64,000 bases of DNA from Drosophila pseudoobscura (Eukaryota; Arthropoda; Insecta; Diptera; Drosophilidae): the NCBI RefSeq assembly GCF_009870125.1, contig NC_046679.1:4402001-4466000 (forward strand). Direction: 5' to 3'. This document shows positions 62,202-64,000 of this stretch, piece by piece. The position numbers and the translations under genes are program-made. The notes under the pieces are model-generated. The model did not search any database, was not told the DNA's origin, and saw only the letters and a list, made by a program, of their open reading frames with translations. The first letter of the stretch is position 1. The number at the start of each line of letters is the position of its first letter.

Positions 62202-64000
62202 CTGCAACAAAAAGGTGGATGTGGATGTCTCGTGTTAGTTCCGGGCGTAATCGAATCACTCGACAACAAAAGCTTATTGATTTTCTCTTTTTGGGTATTC
62301 GGTTTTTGCACGCCGCCGTCTGTCCCGTCTGTCCCGCCTGCCCATCCAGCACTATGGCTGTGTCGACTGTCGGCACTTGTAAACTATTTTTAATTTTCTT
62401 CTCGATGGGCCTTCAACGGCAACGCAAGAGTGAACAGAAAACAAAAACAGCAATGGCAACAAGGAAAATAGGAAAATAACATGAAATCACAACGTGGGCC
62501 CCCCCCCGGCCGTCCACCGCCAGCAACGACATTGGCGCCTTATTTACTTGCTGACGTAGAAGCGTAGAAGAGAAAGCGAGAACGAAGACACACTGGAGGA
62601 GACGTCACAGCCAGTGGCCGGGGCGGAATATGCTCCGCCGCATGGATTATTCAATAAATGGAGGACTCCCTAGAACAGAGGGTACCCCGAAAAGCGAAAT
62701 GTGACACGCGCCGGGCGCCATCTTCCATGTCATGCAAAATGCATCAGCGGCAGCGGCAGCGGTAGAGGCAGCGGCAGCAGGAACACAGCATTACTTTTAT
62801 TGCATAATTAGTTTTTCCTGCTTCCCTCACTTGGGTATTATACTATTTATTATTAATGCTTTTTTCGGGAGCAAAGCGTTGCCGCCTCTTGGGTCTCTCG
62901 AGGGTTTGTTTCCACTTGGCAGCCGCGAAGGCAAAGGGGCCGCAATTAAAAACTAAAAGTCGCACTAATTTATGCGCTCTGCTCTCCAAAGTTCGTTTAT
63001 AACAAGAGCGAGCGAAACGGTGGAGACGGGAAGGACGGAGGAGACAGAGGCGAAGGCGAAGGCGTCAGCTGAGCATGAAGCGCGAGCACGTTCAGTCTGC
63101 ACGACAGAGCAGGCAGCGACCTGTCTCTGCACAACCGAAACTAACAGCGAGAGCGAGAGAGAGAGCGCGCCCAAGAGAGCTGATGCAAAGAGAGACGGAT
63201 TCTGTGTTCTTGTGGGAGGCGGCAATGCAATTCAATTAAAACTGTGTTTAATTTAATTGTTTTTCGCAAAAAAAAAAAATACAAATAAAAAAGTGCATTA
63301 TATAACCCCGATGGGAGGTAGACAGAGCTGCAAAGAGTGGTTTTGGGAGGGTTAATGCAATTTCTAGCCAAAAGAAAGTCTCAAAACCGTAATGCAAATT
63401 TAATGTTTCCCCTTCTTCCACCCATTGGCACTATCAGCATGGAGTACCACAGCAGGCACTCAAAAACATGTTTTCTGCGATAACAAGCTACGATTAATGA
63501 CTTACAGCAAAGGTGAAGGCTCTCTCTCTCTCTCTCGCTCTCTCACTGTCTCTCTGCTGTGCGCTCTCGCTCTCCATCATCTCCATCGGATATTCGATTA
63601 GGCAGTTTACAAACACAAACACAATGCAGCAGCAGCAGGTGCACACTTCTCTCCCCTCTCCCTGTGCACACACGCATACACTCCTTTTGCATTTCACTTT
63701 CACGCTTTCGAGGGGGAATGTCAGCAAAGCAGAGGCAGGCAAGCAGTCAAGCAAGCAGTAGAGTCAACCAGCAGAGCAGGCAGAAACCCGGTTAAAAGTT
63801 AAATCAATCAGTTACACTCGGTTGCCACCACCATCCCCCGCATCACCCCTCTCCACCATTCTCTTCCACCCTTGGATGCAACGCTTGCAGCACAAATTGA
63901 AATTGGTTTGAATTGATTTGTTTTCCAATGACACTTTGAGGAGGGTTTTTTTGTACGTGCACTTCCTACGTCACATTTCCATCGCCCATCTTCGATTTGT
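62202..64000. other. Efa6 upstream intron or promoter region
   Basis: No supportable ORF; Efa6 is on the minus strand, so its 5' exons lie to the right. Two GAGA-rich tracts stand out: GCGAGAGCGAGAGAGAGAGC near 63150-63170 and the CTCTCTCTCTCTCTCGCTCTC run at 63520-63580. GCAGCGGCAGC repeats lie near 62745-62780. Confidence 0.45.
63518..63582 (-). repeat. GAGA-factor-type CT/GA tract
   Basis: Long run of CTCTCTCTCTCTCTCGCTCT interrupted by CACTGTC and TGCTGTGCG. Equivalent to many GAGA-factor sites on the minus strand, upstream of the visible Efa6 exons. Confidence 0.6.

Overview
The window is nuclear DNA from a fly of the genus Drosophila. Short GT-AG introns (50 to 70 bp), Drosophila core-promoter motifs, opa-type CAG/CAA repeats and a run of genes recognisable as orthologues of D. 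melanogaster chromosome arm 3R (Muller E) genes all point to this. The proteins are not identical to the D. melanogaster versions as I know them, so a different species is likely. An obscura-group fly is my guess, but I cannot prove it from the sequence. Gene names are given by protein family and by orthology from memory.

Layout: (1) 0-12 kb is a compact housekeeping block: a 5'-truncated TMTC-type O-mannosyltransferase (+), the autophagy protease Atg4 (-), mitochondrial HIBCH (+), Golgi-tether subunit COG2/ldlCp (-), Trax of the RNAi nuclease C3PO (+), and an APLF-like poly(ADP-ribose)-binding DNA-repair protein (-). Neighbours are convergent or divergent with 100 to 700 bp gaps. (2) 11.8-12.4 kb holds transposon relics: a hAT transposase fragment, DRE-rich terminal-repeat-like blocks and a dispersed repeat. 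(3) 12.8-33.9 kb is locomotion defects (loco), an RGS12/14-type G-alpha regulator. It has three alternative first coding exons joined to shared RGS, Ras-binding-like and GoLoco exons, with about 14 kb of intron holding promoters and arrays. (4) 34.4-37.4 kb is a tandem cluster of five secreted single-Kunitz-domain genes with identical exon architecture, a shared promoter block and a different reactive-site residue in most copies. (5) 37.6-39.7 kb carries mRpL45 and, behind a second copy of the dispersed repeat, a decayed fragment resembling an LRP5/6 (arrow) beta-propeller. (6) 40.0-44.3 kb is a 1212-aa coiled-coil, Gly- and Lys-rich protein I do not recognise. (7) 44.6-52.0 kb has mitochondrial GTPase EF-G2/RRF2 (-) and a nuclear Tex/SRBD1-type S1 RNA-binding protein (+). 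One intron of the latter is almost completely filled by an unrecognised antisense two-exon gene. (8) 55.4-62.2 kb and beyond is Efa6 (-), an Arf6 exchange factor with PDZ, Sec7 and PH domains and two SxIP microtubule-tip motifs, with its 5' end outside the window.

Exon joins below were worked out by hand from splice signals and reading phase. In every complete multi-exon gene the exon lengths sum to a whole number of codons. Features that stood out most are the Kunitz array with diversified P1 residues, the hAT/DRE composite, the ectopic LRP5/6 pseudogene, the 11-bp-phased AAACGC array inside loco, and the PBZ/SUMO/acidic architecture of the APLF-like gene. No CRISPR, rRNA, or tRNA that I could recognise is present.
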